Positions 1 through 12,207 of a stretch of 64,000 nt of DNA are shown here, piece by piece. Location of the stretch: NCBI GenBank assembly GCA_963969345.1, contig OZ017769.1, forward strand, positions 1,488,001 to 1,552,000. The letters are read 5' to 3'. How positions within the stretch are numbered: the first letter of the stretch is position 1; every line of letters begins with the position of its first letter. The stretch comes from Turbatrix aceti. Lineage: Eukaryota > Nematoda > Chromadorea > Rhabditida > Panagrolaimidae. The notes below the pieces were generated by a model. That model did no database searches. It worked only from the letters and a program-made list of their open reading frames with translations, and was not told where the DNA came from. A program made the position numbers and the translations under genes.

Positions 1-36
1 TTTATGAGGAAGAAGCCAAAGCAAAGAGAGACAAAA

Positions 37-2275
37 CTAACCGGCCAAAACACCGCCGCCAGATGAAAGGGCACGGTTGAAAAGCTGTTTGTCATTGACG
101 CTGATCTGGACGTGAGGAACGATTATTACGTTGTCTGTATTTGTCGACTCTGAGTCACTGGAAAATTGGAAGATTGAAAAAAACACAAGAAATATTTAGA
201 AAAAGTATACACACTAATGTTTACGCGCATTGTTCGCCGGTGTGTTCTGATCAAAACTGTTTTCTTTTTTCGCGCTCTTTTTTTTGCGTCTATAGTTCGA
301 GTTTTTGGAGTTGCAGCATAAATTCAGAAAAAATTCTTTTTTTATCACCAAAAAGCCAAGAAAAAACTAAACCAACATGCAAAAAAAGAACAGTTGCACT
401 TTTTTGATAGGTCCCTCGACGAATCTTTTTTTTTCACAAATTACATATACTGTACAAATGTCCCTGTGGCCAAAAAAAACATTTTTTATCTCTGCCGGTC
501 TTCCAGAGCATTTCAGAATTTCTAACAACTTTACGTGTTATCCAGTCCTTCCTGCTTCTGTCTAATGGTCAAAATACAAAAAATCAATTTCGTCACGGAA
601 ATGTATATTGACATGGATGACGACATTCGAATTTTTGAAACTTCAAAAAAGAAATTTTAAAAAAACTCACCAATCTGCCGGTTGATCCTGAAAAAATAAA
701 GCATTAGAAATTTTATTTGTTGCGTTTATTAAGAAAAACCTACTTCAGGCACAATAGCATCCCTGCGATGAAGTTGCTCTCGATTAGGATGGATAATCAT
801 CTGAGCTTCGGTTTCGTCTGCCTGCAACTTCGCAGGATTACGGTCAGATAAATTGATTTGTACTATTTTGGATGTAGTACTGAGTATAATTTTTTCAACC
901 ATCAACGTAAGTAATCACAAATTGAACTCTCAGCTGATGAACAGTTAACAAACAAACCGGACTGCTTGGCTGACGGTCGGAAGAAAAAAAACAAACTGAC
1001 ACCAGAAAAGTCAAATTGCGTAATTTGGCTGTGAAGGATTTCAATAAAATGAAGGCAAGACGGAAAAAAGTGCCCTTGTCAGTGAGAAACTGGTGGCCCC
1101 TGGGATTTTTGGTCACAAAAAAAGAAGGTATTGCACGCTGTCTGGCATGCGGGCACGCCTTCGTCCTCGCAACAGCATGGTCGGTGTCGGTGTTCTCCGA
1201 CAAAGCACACGTCATGAATATGCACATAATTTAGCCCGGAGGTAATTATACGAGCCGGGGCTCTCTACTCACCCTATGGTGTCACTAATTTCCTGGATAG
1301 GAAGCGGAAGGCAGCCATTAAATGCCCGTTAATTTTGACACATTTTTAATGTGGTAAAAAATGCAAACCTAGAATTTTTAGGGTGTAAAAAAATTTGGAT
1401 GCGCCGTTTACAAATTTTCAAACATGTTTTTTCGGTATTTTTTGACAGTGATCTCAAATGCGAAAAAATGTCTAGTTCTATCAAAAAATATTTTTTTTAC
1501 CCCGAAATGTTTTCTGTTCGTTGATTTCACATTTTCTAGTGCTTTCTGTATTTTTAAACGGCAAAAAAAAATTTCTCTGACAGGTAAGACCCCAAAATTT
1601 ACCACGTTGTTTTTAGGGTTATCCAAATGAATACAAAATTAAATTCAACAATACGTTTTTAAATTTCAATTTAAAAAAAACATTATATTTTTGAATAGTA
1701 TAATCATTAACGTTTTCGATATGCGTCACTGTTTTGCAAATGTTTTTGTTAAAGTCAAAATTAACCCCTTGACATACATACATACTAATTTGAAACAAAT
1801 CCTATTTTAAACCGACATATTATATGTTTTGCATGAAAAAGTGATAATTGCGTAGATGCAACAAACTTGAAATAACGATACTTTCGTGCTTTCGTGAAAT
1901 GAACCGTTCTTTATTAAATGGTACATTTTTGAATAGCAAGTTTTTTTCTTGCAAATGCAATTATAAAACGTAAAGTGGTAAAACATGAAGTCAAATATAG
2001 TTTTGAAAAACAAAATTAAATTAAGAAAAAGGTAGGAACCTTGGTGACGTGATCACCGAAAGTGTGATGTATGGTAAACTACGTGTGATAGAAGAACTAA
2101 AAATTACAGACCCCCTGCGAATAAAAATTTTAAATACAAGGAAACTAATAAATTAACAAAAACAACAAAAAATGTATGTAAAAAATTTCTGACAATTTGT
2201 AAGCTGACTCACCTGTCTGATGAGATTATTTCCACGAAGGTGATGGTAGAGCGCAAGCTGGGGTGAATCACTCAT
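37..2275 (-). CDS. five-exon gene, 118-aa protein of unknown family
   Basis: Spliced from five exons read on the minus strand: 2275-2213, 1292-1273, 879-744, 687-671 and 157-37. Each has GT donors and AG acceptors (for example cag|gtgag at the end of exon 1, ttttttcag before the 17-bp exon 4), and the joined frame stays open from ATG to TAG (119 codons). Two micro-exons (20 and 17 bp) keep the phase, which is the main support. The product starts MSDSPQLALYHHLRG, is hydrophilic, has no signal peptide or clear membrane segment, has an Asp/Glu/Ser/Thr-rich stretch near residues 72-87 and ends GGGVLAG. I do not recognise the family; a soluble adaptor or small complex subunit is possible but is only a guess. 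Introns 1 and 2 are long (about 920 and 390 bp) for this genome. Confidence 0.6.
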
Positions 2276-5200
2276 GGTCATTGGTTGGCTTGTTTTTAAT
2301 GTAATGTATTTTAAGTGACGACGCCAAAGAACAGTTAGAGAATAAAAAGCAGTATACAATAAACAAGAAACAACAATTGCTCTGTTTTTCAGGACAAAAA
2401 CAAAAGCTTTCTTTGTTGTCTAACAAAATTGGCAAGGTGCTTGCCGGACTCAAGTTGTCGTGATTGTAGGTACAAGTGCCATTACCTTAGGCTAAAAGTA
2501 AATTTTTGTATTTATGGACAACGGAAATAAATATTCTGACACGGAAATGAAATTTAGAAAACTTTAATAAATATTTACGCATTCAAAAAAAATTATTTTA
2601 ACCAATAAAAAATTTGCTTAAGACAAAAAAAACTTTTAAAATGTTTATTATTAGGTTACGACCGATGACCAGTAGAGGGCAAGGGCACGAGACAACGACT
2701 CTCAGAAGGCAGATAAGACAGGACCTGTCAGGCGTTACCGATGACAACGGAAACGACGACGACAGAAGCGACGAGCCTGCTACGCTCTCGGCCAAGTTTT
2801 TACTTTTCAAACGGACAATTAGTTGGGCATTGACGCGTAGCAGGGTAGTTTGTAATTTTTTATTATTGAAAGACGTAAAACTATTTTAAAAAAGAAAAAC
2901 AAAGGTTAGAAGGCAAGTGCACTCTTTGTACTTTTTGTTCTAACTTAGACTACACGAATATACTGATAAACACATCTGAAAATTTAGGATCTGGATAAAA
3001 GAAAAATCTAGCCACGAATTATTCCTCCCCTGCGCGACCTAGAGCAGTAGTGCAACATGTTTCCAGGACTTCTCGATTCCACGGCTTCGAAGTCCGTCGA
3101 CATCCAACGACGGAGGCGCCACAAAATGCTGTATCAAAAAATATTGTCATCTTGAGTGATGACATGTTTTTTTTATTATTTGCATCCACCATATAACCTA
3201 GATTTTGGAAATAAGTGTCTCTACTTTTTCTCAAGTAATTTTCACCAGACATAATTTGTATGTATTTTCTCAAATGATATTATTTTTGAATGAGGACTGT
3301 ATAGTTCGTGCACAGACAATATTCCCAGCCGTATATAAGAACAATAGTTTGTGCAAAGCATAAAATTTTAGGCGTTTTTGCACTTTGGTTAGCACCTTTG
3401 GTTTGGTTGGAATCTGCACTATCGAAAACGGTTGCTTCATCGAAAGCCGTCCTTTCTGGTGATGCATTCATGGTTGCGATGATGGGTGCCGCGCCAGATC
3501 GCATGGGCATTTTCCCAGTTAGTTTCGCGCTTTCGACGCATCGGCAACTCCCAAGCTAATTCAGAATTTTTGGTGTTCCCATAAAGGGATGCATTCTTTT
3601 GGGAGAATTTTTTAAAACAAAAATTAAGATCATAAAAACAAGATTTCAAAAAAATTCTAATAAAATTTGATATCAACCAAAATGATTATATTTTGTGATA
3701 CAACATTTTGTGACCCTTGGCAACGACACAGTCAGCTTCAGCGTGCACAAAAACACACTACAGTACTTTTTTCAAAAAAATTACAAAATCTAAGATGTGT
3801 CACCAAACCTTCAATTTCCTCCACTAAAATTTTTTGTTTGGTGATATTGTGAATCGCCTTATGGTAGGTAAAATGCGTGTATGTATAGTGAACTTGCGAA
3901 ATTTTTTTAGAAGTTCTTAGTTTTTTTAGCAACATAATTTGACGCCAAAAAAAATCAAATTTTAAATTATTAACCGTCAATTTGAACGTTGGCGTCTAAA
4001 ATCTTCGGACAAAATCAATTTTAAAGTTGGAAGTTTTAGCTTCCGGATGACACGTGAATTAAATAGATAAGCACGACGGAAGAAGATTTTTTGTTATGAT
4101 GAGTCAGGATATAGCAGATTATGCTTCCTGTTTTCGGATTTTATGTTCATGAAAAATAAAATTTACAAAAATATCTATCATTCAAACAGTGAAAAAATAC
4201 TGACCAACAAAGTTCTGAGAATTTGATTCCCATTTTCTGGGACACAGAAAAACCTTCCTTCAGTCACACCAATAACCTAGCTGATACTTCAAAAATGCCG
4301 TCAAGCGTGCGAATGGTCTGCAGACTGACTTGCAGTTGTGAAGTTCCCAGTGCCGTCGTTTCCCTGACACGTGAACACGATGGGTAATCGCAAAACATAA
4401 AAAAATGTATATTAGATTGTACAAAAGCGTGAAAGCATTGATGAAGAGCTCTAAAGTTTTAAAAGAAAAAAACTTGCAAAACAGGAAGTGAAAATACAAA
4501 TTGTTGGAATTTGATAAAAAAAACTGCGAAAAGGGGAGTAATTGGAGATCTCGACGCGAAACAAATTCTCATGACCGTAATTTAAGAACAGTTTTTCTTA
4601 ATGAATCAAAAATCTCAGCGCGAAAATTTAAATTATTTTTTTGCATTGGCACGAAAATTTCAAAAACTCAAAAATATTTCGTTACCTTGAAAATTAAAAT
4701 TCGTAAAAAATTTGTTGTTGGACTCAAAAAATTTTTGCATACCAGAAAAGACAACATCACCCTAAAAAACTTTTTGTCAAACTTTTTTCACTGTGTGTTT
4801 TTCACATGTGGTTCCAAATTAACGACACATGCAAGTGTGATGAGTGGTGGTGTGTGTGAGGGGCTAATGGATTGGGCGAGTTGGAAGAAGAGTAGAGAGG
4901 AGGCTGGGCTAGATATAGGCCAAACATATGGGGTCTTCGGTGGCTAAACCAAATAGTAGATAGACGAATAATACAAACCAGCAGTCAGTCTGTTGGGTAG
5001 TCGACCAGTTGACAACGAGTGACTTTTTTTGACTTCTGACGTGCCTTGTTTGACCATCCTGCGCTCCAGCGATGTCTGAACTTACTGGCATGTGTATCTT
5101 GTGTTTTTTGGCATCAAAGGCTACGGATGCATGCCGGAACATCCAATTTCCACCCTCTCCCCCCCAAACAAGTCAATAAACAAACAACTTGGATTTGGCA

Positions 5201-7329
5201 TAGAAAAACAAGAAATCCAATAATTGTTGGAGTCTATGGATGTTAATTATGGTAGCCGTTCACCCACACTCGCTGCGTGGTGTGGTGTGGTTCCCATCAA
5301 TCCAATCCCGGCGGCAGGGGCTAGAAAGTCAGAACCCAACTCGACCATCATCAACACTCGGCTTTCTGGTATGTTAGTTAGCGCGGGGTAATCGTAACGA
5401 AACTTATACTAGATAAAACATAATGCATCACGGGAAAGAGTAGAAAAAGGGGGGGAAAGGCTTCCAGCTGCGGGCTCAACTCGTCAGCTTGGTGGCAGCT
5501 TGATGAGGCAGACATAAACACATCCAGCAGTAATAGTGGCGTAGTACTTTTCGCTCCAGGAAGAAAAAAATACAATGACCAACTAAGAGACCACCTGGGT
5601 AGCTGCTGCATTGTATCGACACAAAGCATTTTTTTATAATACATAAAAAAATAAGTTGTTCCAAAAAAATATTATAAATAATTATCACGCTACGGAAAAA
5701 ACTTTTAGAAAGAGAAAAAAAATTTGGTGCCTTATTGAAATTCGACACTACTGTGCTGGCAAGAGGGGGTGGGGGAGAAATGGTTTAGGCCCCAGAACAA
5801 GCACGAGAGTGGTCTACAGGCAGACGGAAACGCCAAAGCCGTGACCAAAATGTTCTATTTTTTTCCCAGCTGGGGTCTCATGAGTACCATTGTTTTTTTA
5901 TACTTTCGTTTTTTTCATCTTGCACTTTGCTGATGAACGGCCAGGGGTTAGGGAAAAAAAGGGGTGTGGGTAAAGATTACTTTTGTTTTAAACTATTGCA
6001 CCCTTAATCAAATTAGAACTAAAAAAATGCGTAAAAACGAACATAAAGAAAGCCTGGGAAATGGATTTTAGACTCCCGGAACGAAAAAAAATTTTCTGTA
6101 AAGTTTTTGGTTCAGAAAAATTTGGACAATTTTATGGATTTTTTCATTTTGAAAAACGTGGAACAACAAAGTAATATTTTTTTATGAACATATAAATTTT
6201 ATAAATTTATAATATTTATCAAATCTATATCTTAATAAAAAAATATTAAAACGTCTTTTGTTTCTCACCACGAAAAAAAAATTTATTAAAAAAATTCTGT
6301 CACTACAAAAAAATGTATATTTCAAAATTTTTGTTTCTCCCATAAAAATACTTTTTTTTCACAAACCAGATGTTCCAAGCAGACAATAAATATCGCTCAT
6401 CTCTCATCATGTTCTAATAATTCATCGCTCAGGATTCAAAAACCACACCCTCTTCATGCTTGGGTGATGTTGTACAGACACCACAAAAAATATTGTGTTA
6501 TAATTAGGCTCAGATTAAAACCTAAAAATAAATTATTAACGAAGCGCCAGAAAAAAGTCACTACGAGCAGAAGGCATCGCATCGCACCACGCATGACACT
6601 TCACGCAAAAAAAACTTATTTCTGCTTCGTATCCTTTTTGTTGTTCATTTTGCAGCGGGAAGGTTGGTCTGTCTTTTGCTGTTTTAGGCGACTCGTACTT
6701 CACCCCCATCAGTCAGCTTGCTTGTAAATAAAAATATGGTTATATTTATAGAGAGCATCAACAAATCCTAAAAAAAAAGTAAAACGGGAAGAAATGAGGA
6801 GTGCCATGCCAGAACGACGGAAGAGAGGCCACTGGGATGAGTGATATCTGGCCTGCACTTGATAATTGGCAACTCTTGCGTTTCTTTAACTTTATCCATT
6901 TTCAATCCAGCATTCATCTGTTTTTTCAAAGTACGAGTAGCACTGTTACATAAGTGCAAAGTCTAATTACCTTCTATCAAAAAATACGTGTGAACTGTGA
7001 AAAATTTATGGGACTATGATCATCAAAAGATCACATTTATTCACTCGTCTCCACGCAGAGTGCAGACTAGCAACGCAAGGTGCCAATAAAAATAAACCTT
7101 TTAAAAAATAAATTTATAAAGTATTATTTGTATGTATTTATTCATAAAAAATACAAACAGTAGAAAAAGCACTTGATGAGTTTCTAATTATATTGACCAA
7201 CAGTTTTTATAAAATTATTAGTAATAAATAAATAGCATGCACTGGCAGATAGGATCAAAACGGAAGGGGGGATAAAAATAATAGGAAAAATGCACTTCCA
7301 CGCATCCTGTGAAAAAAGGAGAAGGGAAA
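2276..7329. other. 5-kb stretch with no firmly supported gene
   Basis: AT-rich DNA with A/T runs and short chance ORFs. The only coding-like pieces are a possible two-exon 74-aa ORF on the minus strand (3510-3396 joined to 3128-3019, with a weak gtgcta donor) and a basic/acidic ORF around 2614-2889 on the plus strand without splice or start support. An inverted repeat at 3122-3163 and 3680-3717 suggests a small mobile element here. Nothing resembles a tRNA or a conserved domain. Confidence 0.5.
3122..3717. repeat. putative foldback element defined by diverged ~35-bp inverted repeats
   Basis: The minus strand of 3125-3163 and the plus strand of 3680-3717 share about four of every five bases over roughly 35 bp (common core gatacarcattttgtg). 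The two arms are about 0.5 kb apart and in opposite orientation, as in an old MITE or foldback element. No target-site duplication was identified, so the outer ends are uncertain. Confidence 0.35.
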
Positions 7330-8259
7330 TCAACGGGCAGGACTACCGTAGTAACCGCCCCCGGGAGAAGCCGGAGGATGGCGTTCGTAGAAGCGATCAG
7401 CAGCAGATGTATAGACGACTCGCTGGATGCGGTGGCCATCGATGCCCATCTCCTCGATATCGGGATCCGCAGTTGAGAGTCGCCGCCGGGGTGGGGGAAC
7501 ACCGACGGTAGTCGTAGGGCGGAGAACGTCGTTAGTAGCGACTGGCACTGACTGAGCTAGAAAATTGCGTGAGCATCACCCAAATTTGACCGTTCTATCA
7601 AAAATTTTTGGACAAATTTTTTGCAAATAAATTTTAGAAAATCGTAATTTTCATTTTTTTTAATTTGTAAAAAAATATACATAAATTTTTATTTTGAAAA
7701 AAGGTTTTGAAAAATTAGGAACCCGTGTTCCTAAATCTAAAAAAACTAAGCCAAAAACCTTAATTTTTTTTTTGGTTTTTGATAATTTTTTTCCTCTCCT
7801 AAGTACTCACCTTGCTGCGGAGGAGGCACAGGCACAGCCGCCACCGTCGCATTGGCCGAATTTTGTCTCGCTCGACGGAAGCCAAACCATCCGGCAAACC
7901 AGATACCGAGACAACAAATGCACGGTAGACACATGCATACGAGGACGAGTAGGCAGCCTAGGATCCATCCAAGCACGCGTCCCATCTGCCTGGAATCAGA
8001 ATCACCGCCACCACTGTTGAAGAGGGATCGATTTCTTTTTGGGGGTTTGAAAATCGACAAAAACAAGAAAAGTGGGGACTTACCATCCGTAGAGATTGCC
8101 AAAGGCATATCCCTCGTCGTAGAACTGTCTCTTGACTCGATGATGACCTGCCGTGTTAGTTGGTCCGACAACGACGGCTGCATCGATGGCAACAATGACG
8201 GTGAGGATGAGGATGATGATGGACACCGGAGAAAACATCAGACGACCGGTCAACTGCAT
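7330..8259 (-). CDS. small signal-peptide / single-pass membrane protein with Cys-rich TM segment
   Basis: Three exons: 8259-8084, 7989-7811, 7556-7330 (193 aa, frame continuous; donors gtaagt and gtgagt, acceptors ccag and ctag). Residues 1-28 form a signal peptide (MQLTGRLMFSPVSIIILILT...). A furin-like RVKR follows near residue 40, so the segment before it is probably a propeptide. Exon 2 encodes a strong hydrophobic, Cys-rich membrane span (CLLVLVCMCLPCICCLG...) followed by a basic stop-transfer FRRARQ. Exon 3 encodes a Pro/Arg/Gly-rich cytosolic tail ending GGGYYGSPAR. The layout resembles small Cys/Tyr-rich type I membrane adaptors, but I cannot name a family. The start is the first ATG; an upstream in-frame TTG is not used here. 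Seen: signal, span and tail. Inferred: surface or endosomal location. Confidence 0.7.
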
Positions 8260-10563
8260 GCTGGCTTGGATACACGAATGATCCAAGACAGGTGAGAGGC
8301 GACAACAAGGCAGGGTGGAAGGTGAAAAAAGTGAGTGACCTGGTCAGGGGAGGGATGACCAGGCAGACAGGTGAACAGGTACGCGCGCGCGCGCGAGAAA
8401 TTCGCAAAACCGTTCAAGGGCCATTCATTTTTGCCCCGACATGGCCATACTTGTTTCGCCTTTTTTTGTGAACTCTTGATGATGTATCAATGCCTCTGCA
8501 TCCTCTCCCGTTGTCTGTTCGTCAAAAGATGGCGGGGTGGGGGCAGCCAATAATTTTTCAAGTACACCTAATCCAGATTGGGTCATCGACGGGTGGGACA
8601 GGTGAGGTGATATTTTCCTGTTTGCAAAAAAAAAATTGTCTTGACAAGATTCAAGTTGAAACTTATAATTGTCCGAACTTGAATAAACCCAGGGGCTGTC
8701 CATCCCTCCGACCCCCTCAACTCGGTCATGTATGTATCTGTCATAATTTTTTTTTGCTAATTACGGTTTCTTGTCATTCTTTGTTACTCTGACTAGAATT
8801 AACCACATTAACCATTTTTTGACAAGAACCAACATATCAAAAAAATTGTCTTCAAAGAAAAACACCTCGCACGTTGCCTGCAACTTGCTGGTACCAATTA
8901 TAATCAACTGACGCTTTGATGATACAATGGTCAAAATTTTTGTTCTGTTTTTCAGACTGTCTTTTTTTTCAAATTTTCCAGAATCATCAACTTTTGACAG
9001 GTCAAATAAGTTCCTTGTTTTTCATTGCGTTCGCACTCAAAAAAATGCTGACCTCAACATTTTTTGCTGTGATTTTCTTATCAAATGGAAGGCGCTTTGT
9101 TTCTGTCGCTTAAATTCTTGCAGTCATCTATGCACAATTCTCAAAAAAACAAGACAAAAAAATGTCTTCTCGGTTCTTCCTTGGCCCAAGTCCAACGATC
9201 AAAGTTTGTTAAGTTCACATCATTTTGAGAATTTTAAATCATATGACAGTAAATAGGTTGCCAGGGCCAGGGCCATTGAAAGGTTTGATCGTTAAAAAAA
9301 AATTACAAAAATTGTACAAAATTTTTGACGGTATTACAGTGTTCACAGAAAATAAAAAAACATCTTTTGAATTCAAATTGCTTCCAAACGTTCAACTAAA
9401 TAGGAGAAATATTTATAATCAGCTCGGTACTGTATAACCAACAAACCAGGTCTGCGGTCTGCAGACATGTTTGTCGATTAATTTTTGTACACATGCGGTC
9501 AAAACACATTTTTTATCGCATTCACCGTCTTGTCCCGTCTCTTTTAATCTGGTCCAAGTCGGCGGGGTCATTCGTTCATTGCTTCGATAGGCTGTGCTTG
9601 AATGTTGTCAATTTGGGAATATAAATGTTTTCTGGTGCCAAAAATAATCTATGATAAAATTCACTCAAAGCCAATAATTCGACGCTTAACGCCAAGCAAA
9701 GCTAAATATCTGGTTTACTAATTATGAAATGGCGACATCACCGATAACACACACCCCCTCCTCTAAATCGTAAATCATGTATCATCCCACCCGACAGGCA
9801 CAAAGGGTGCATGTCAACAGCAGCAATCTTTTGTATAAGAAAGAAGTGATGCTCGTTGTCAATTCCCCAGCCATCCTATCACCAAAATACAGTCCTATCA
9901 CGTGCAAAACGACTGAATAGTTCACCAACGGGGAAGAAATGAATGACTGATCGAGTGAATTGAAAAAAAACGAGATAGAGAGAGAAAAGACGTGACAACT
10001 AAAAAAAGAAAACAAACAGCATACTAATCAAATGCTTTCTTTTTTTTACCCGACACCTAAGACCCACGAGACGAGACACGCTATCACGAGTTGACGAAAA
10101 ATTTGCGATCATTCTGATCTGATAAGTCTATGCTTTTTTCCTTTCTTCGTCTTCAAGCGATCGTAAACCAACCAATAACGAACAAGCCAACCACAAAAAA
10201 GTCTGACCATTTTTTTTTGTAAGCTAGAACATCATGTTCTGCACTTTTTTCCTTATCGAACTCCCCGCTGCACTGATTTGACTACGACCACGACCACGAC
10301 GCCGAAGAGGCGCGGCTACCTGTCAGACTGCAGGTGCACAACGCATTCGTGCATCATGTGCGTGACAATCCAGAACCATGCTGGGCGTGCACCAGATGAA
10401 CTATTAATTCCTTGAGAAGGCGGAGACAACCAAGTGCCAAGTTATCCCCCCTCACCTGGCCCGTCAGACGCTCGTTGTGGTGTCCATGAGAATCACCACG
10501 ACGGGTGACTGATTGATTTTCTATCGTTTCCACCAACTTCACAATTTCCTTTTAAGTAAAAAA
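8260..10563. other. intergenic, no gene seen
   Basis: About 2.3 kb between the divergently transcribed membrane-protein and DUF4773 genes. It holds a short (cg)n run at 8383-8396, poly-A/T tracts and chance ORFs up to 109 codons without start context, splice sites or conserved motifs. It probably contains both promoters. Confidence 0.5.
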
Positions 10564-12056
10564 ATGCTCCGAGCCCTGCTAGTGCTTGCTACCAGTCTGA
10601 TTTGTTACTCCTTGGCCAGTCACCACAGGCACCATACCCACCACCTCCACCACCACAAGCCCTACACCGTCTTCGACGTCTACGTCGTCCTACGGCCCCT
10701 CAACGCTTCTCAGTTCTCCGAAACCCCGTCCCTGCCCTATGCTATCACAATTCTCACCCAGAACAACGAATTCGACCTCCGAACTCGTCAGTTGCAGGAT
10801 GGGACGCTGACCAAGGCAGCAGACTCCTACGAAGACGTCACCGTGCTCCGACTCAGGTCAAACGCGATTCCCGAACAGAAAACGTTCGTCGGAATCCGTC
10901 TCTTCGACGTTCCGGAAGGCATCCAGCCCTATGCGGTCCTACAACTCGTCGGAAACACGACCAAGGTGTCCATCACGAACGAGCATGCCCAGTTGAGCAT
11001 TTTTCTCAAACCCAAGCCCCAGGCACCTCTTCTAAGCCTCACCGGGGGAAGTTCTACCAAATCATCACAGAACTCGTGTTCTTGTACAAAGTACAACTGC
11101 GCTTGCTGTCAGCATGCTACGGTCAAGCAAATACGGCTAAACGACACTGGTATGTCTTTGAAAAAAAGTTTGACAAAAAATAGGGCGTAATCTTTTGTCT
11201 TTTAGTGTGCGTCAATATTACTTATGTGCCTCTGGACATCGGTATAAAGTTTTCACTGTCGGTCGACAGTCATGTGTATTACTCAAAGGAATATTCCGGT
11301 AGGTTTTTGACAAGTTTGGGGTGATGTCGGTTATTTGAGAGGTTTTGGACGATCAGCACTGTGCGTGCAACATGCGGGCTACTTTTTTGAAAAAAAAATA
11401 CATATCTGTGGTATCTTTTTTTTACCAAAATCCTTATTTTTTTGGATCTACGTTACAGACACTAAAAAATGTATAAAATAACGTTTGTTTGAAAAATTAT
11501 ACCGCTTGTTTAAAAAAGTTTGTTGTCTTTCGTTAACCCCGTACGAACACATTTGTAACAAGTTGTGATTCGCGTGCCAATTGTGTATCGCATGCGAATC
11601 ACAACAAAAGCTGTAAACTTTTTCAAAAAATTACAACTTCTTTAATAAAGTTATTGTGAATGTTCATTGTTCAAACTATCGTATCTGTCAATTGTATAAT
11701 GCAAGTATGCATAAAATAATGTTATCCATTTTTCAGTCTTGCACCCGCCGGAAGTATGCATCGGAGTGCCGCATCTCAAAGAATTCGCAAGCCTTTGTGT
11801 ACAAATTGAATTGGTATGTTTTTGCAACGTTTTTTTTCGGAGAAAAAAATTTCAAAAAAAATTCTGATTTTTTTGTAACTAAAAAAATTTTTTTATAAAA
11901 TAAATAAAAATTTTAGTACGATAAAAATAAATGAAATAATTTTTTTAGGAAGAGGTAACAAAAAAATACATCTCAGGCTGCGTGAACCTGGACGCCGTGC
12001 TGTACGCGATCCACGTGTCCAAAGTTCGCCTCGGGTGTTTCACAATCCCACTCTGA
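10564..12056 (+). CDS. secreted DUF4773-domain protein
   Basis: Four exons: 10564-11149, 11206-11298, 11737-11813, 11949-12056 (287 aa). All junctions are GT-AG and the frame is continuous. Residues 1-20 (MLRALLVLATSLICYSLASH) are a signal peptide, followed by a His-rich stretch (HHRHHTHHLHHHK) that could bind metal. The C-terminal third, from about residue 180, carries the DUF4773 pattern: a CSC...CACC cysteine cluster, then CVNITYVPL, YYSKEYS, HPPEVCIGVP, SLCVQ and late cysteines in the last exon. DUF4773 proteins of arthropods and nematodes are secreted and of unknown function; several disulfides are expected. The roughly 150 residues between the His-rich stretch and the cysteine cluster match nothing I recognise. 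It converges on the OCIAD-like gene, with stop codons about 150 bp apart. Confidence 0.8.
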
Positions 12057-12158
12057 CACCTTCCACCTCTCCTCCGGCCACCGCCTTCCTCGATGCCTTC
12101 TCCGCCATGCTCATCGCGTTCATAACTCTACCTTTACGTGTCGTGTCTCACTCGAGCC

Positions 12159-12164
12159 AATAAA
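12159..12164 (+). terminator. AATAAA poly(A) signal of the DUF4773 gene
   Basis: AATAAA lies about 100 bp after the TGA at 12054-12056 and just before the convergent gene's stop at 12208, so the two 3' ends nearly touch. Confidence 0.6.
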
Positions 12165-12207
12165 ACCAGCCAAATCCTGACGACCGCGTTAAAGCCTTCA
12201 AAAACAA

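Noticed and set aside
8383..8396. (cg)n run as a possible Z-DNA or regulatory site
   Set aside because: Only about seven units and no gene start nearby; ordinary short repeat.
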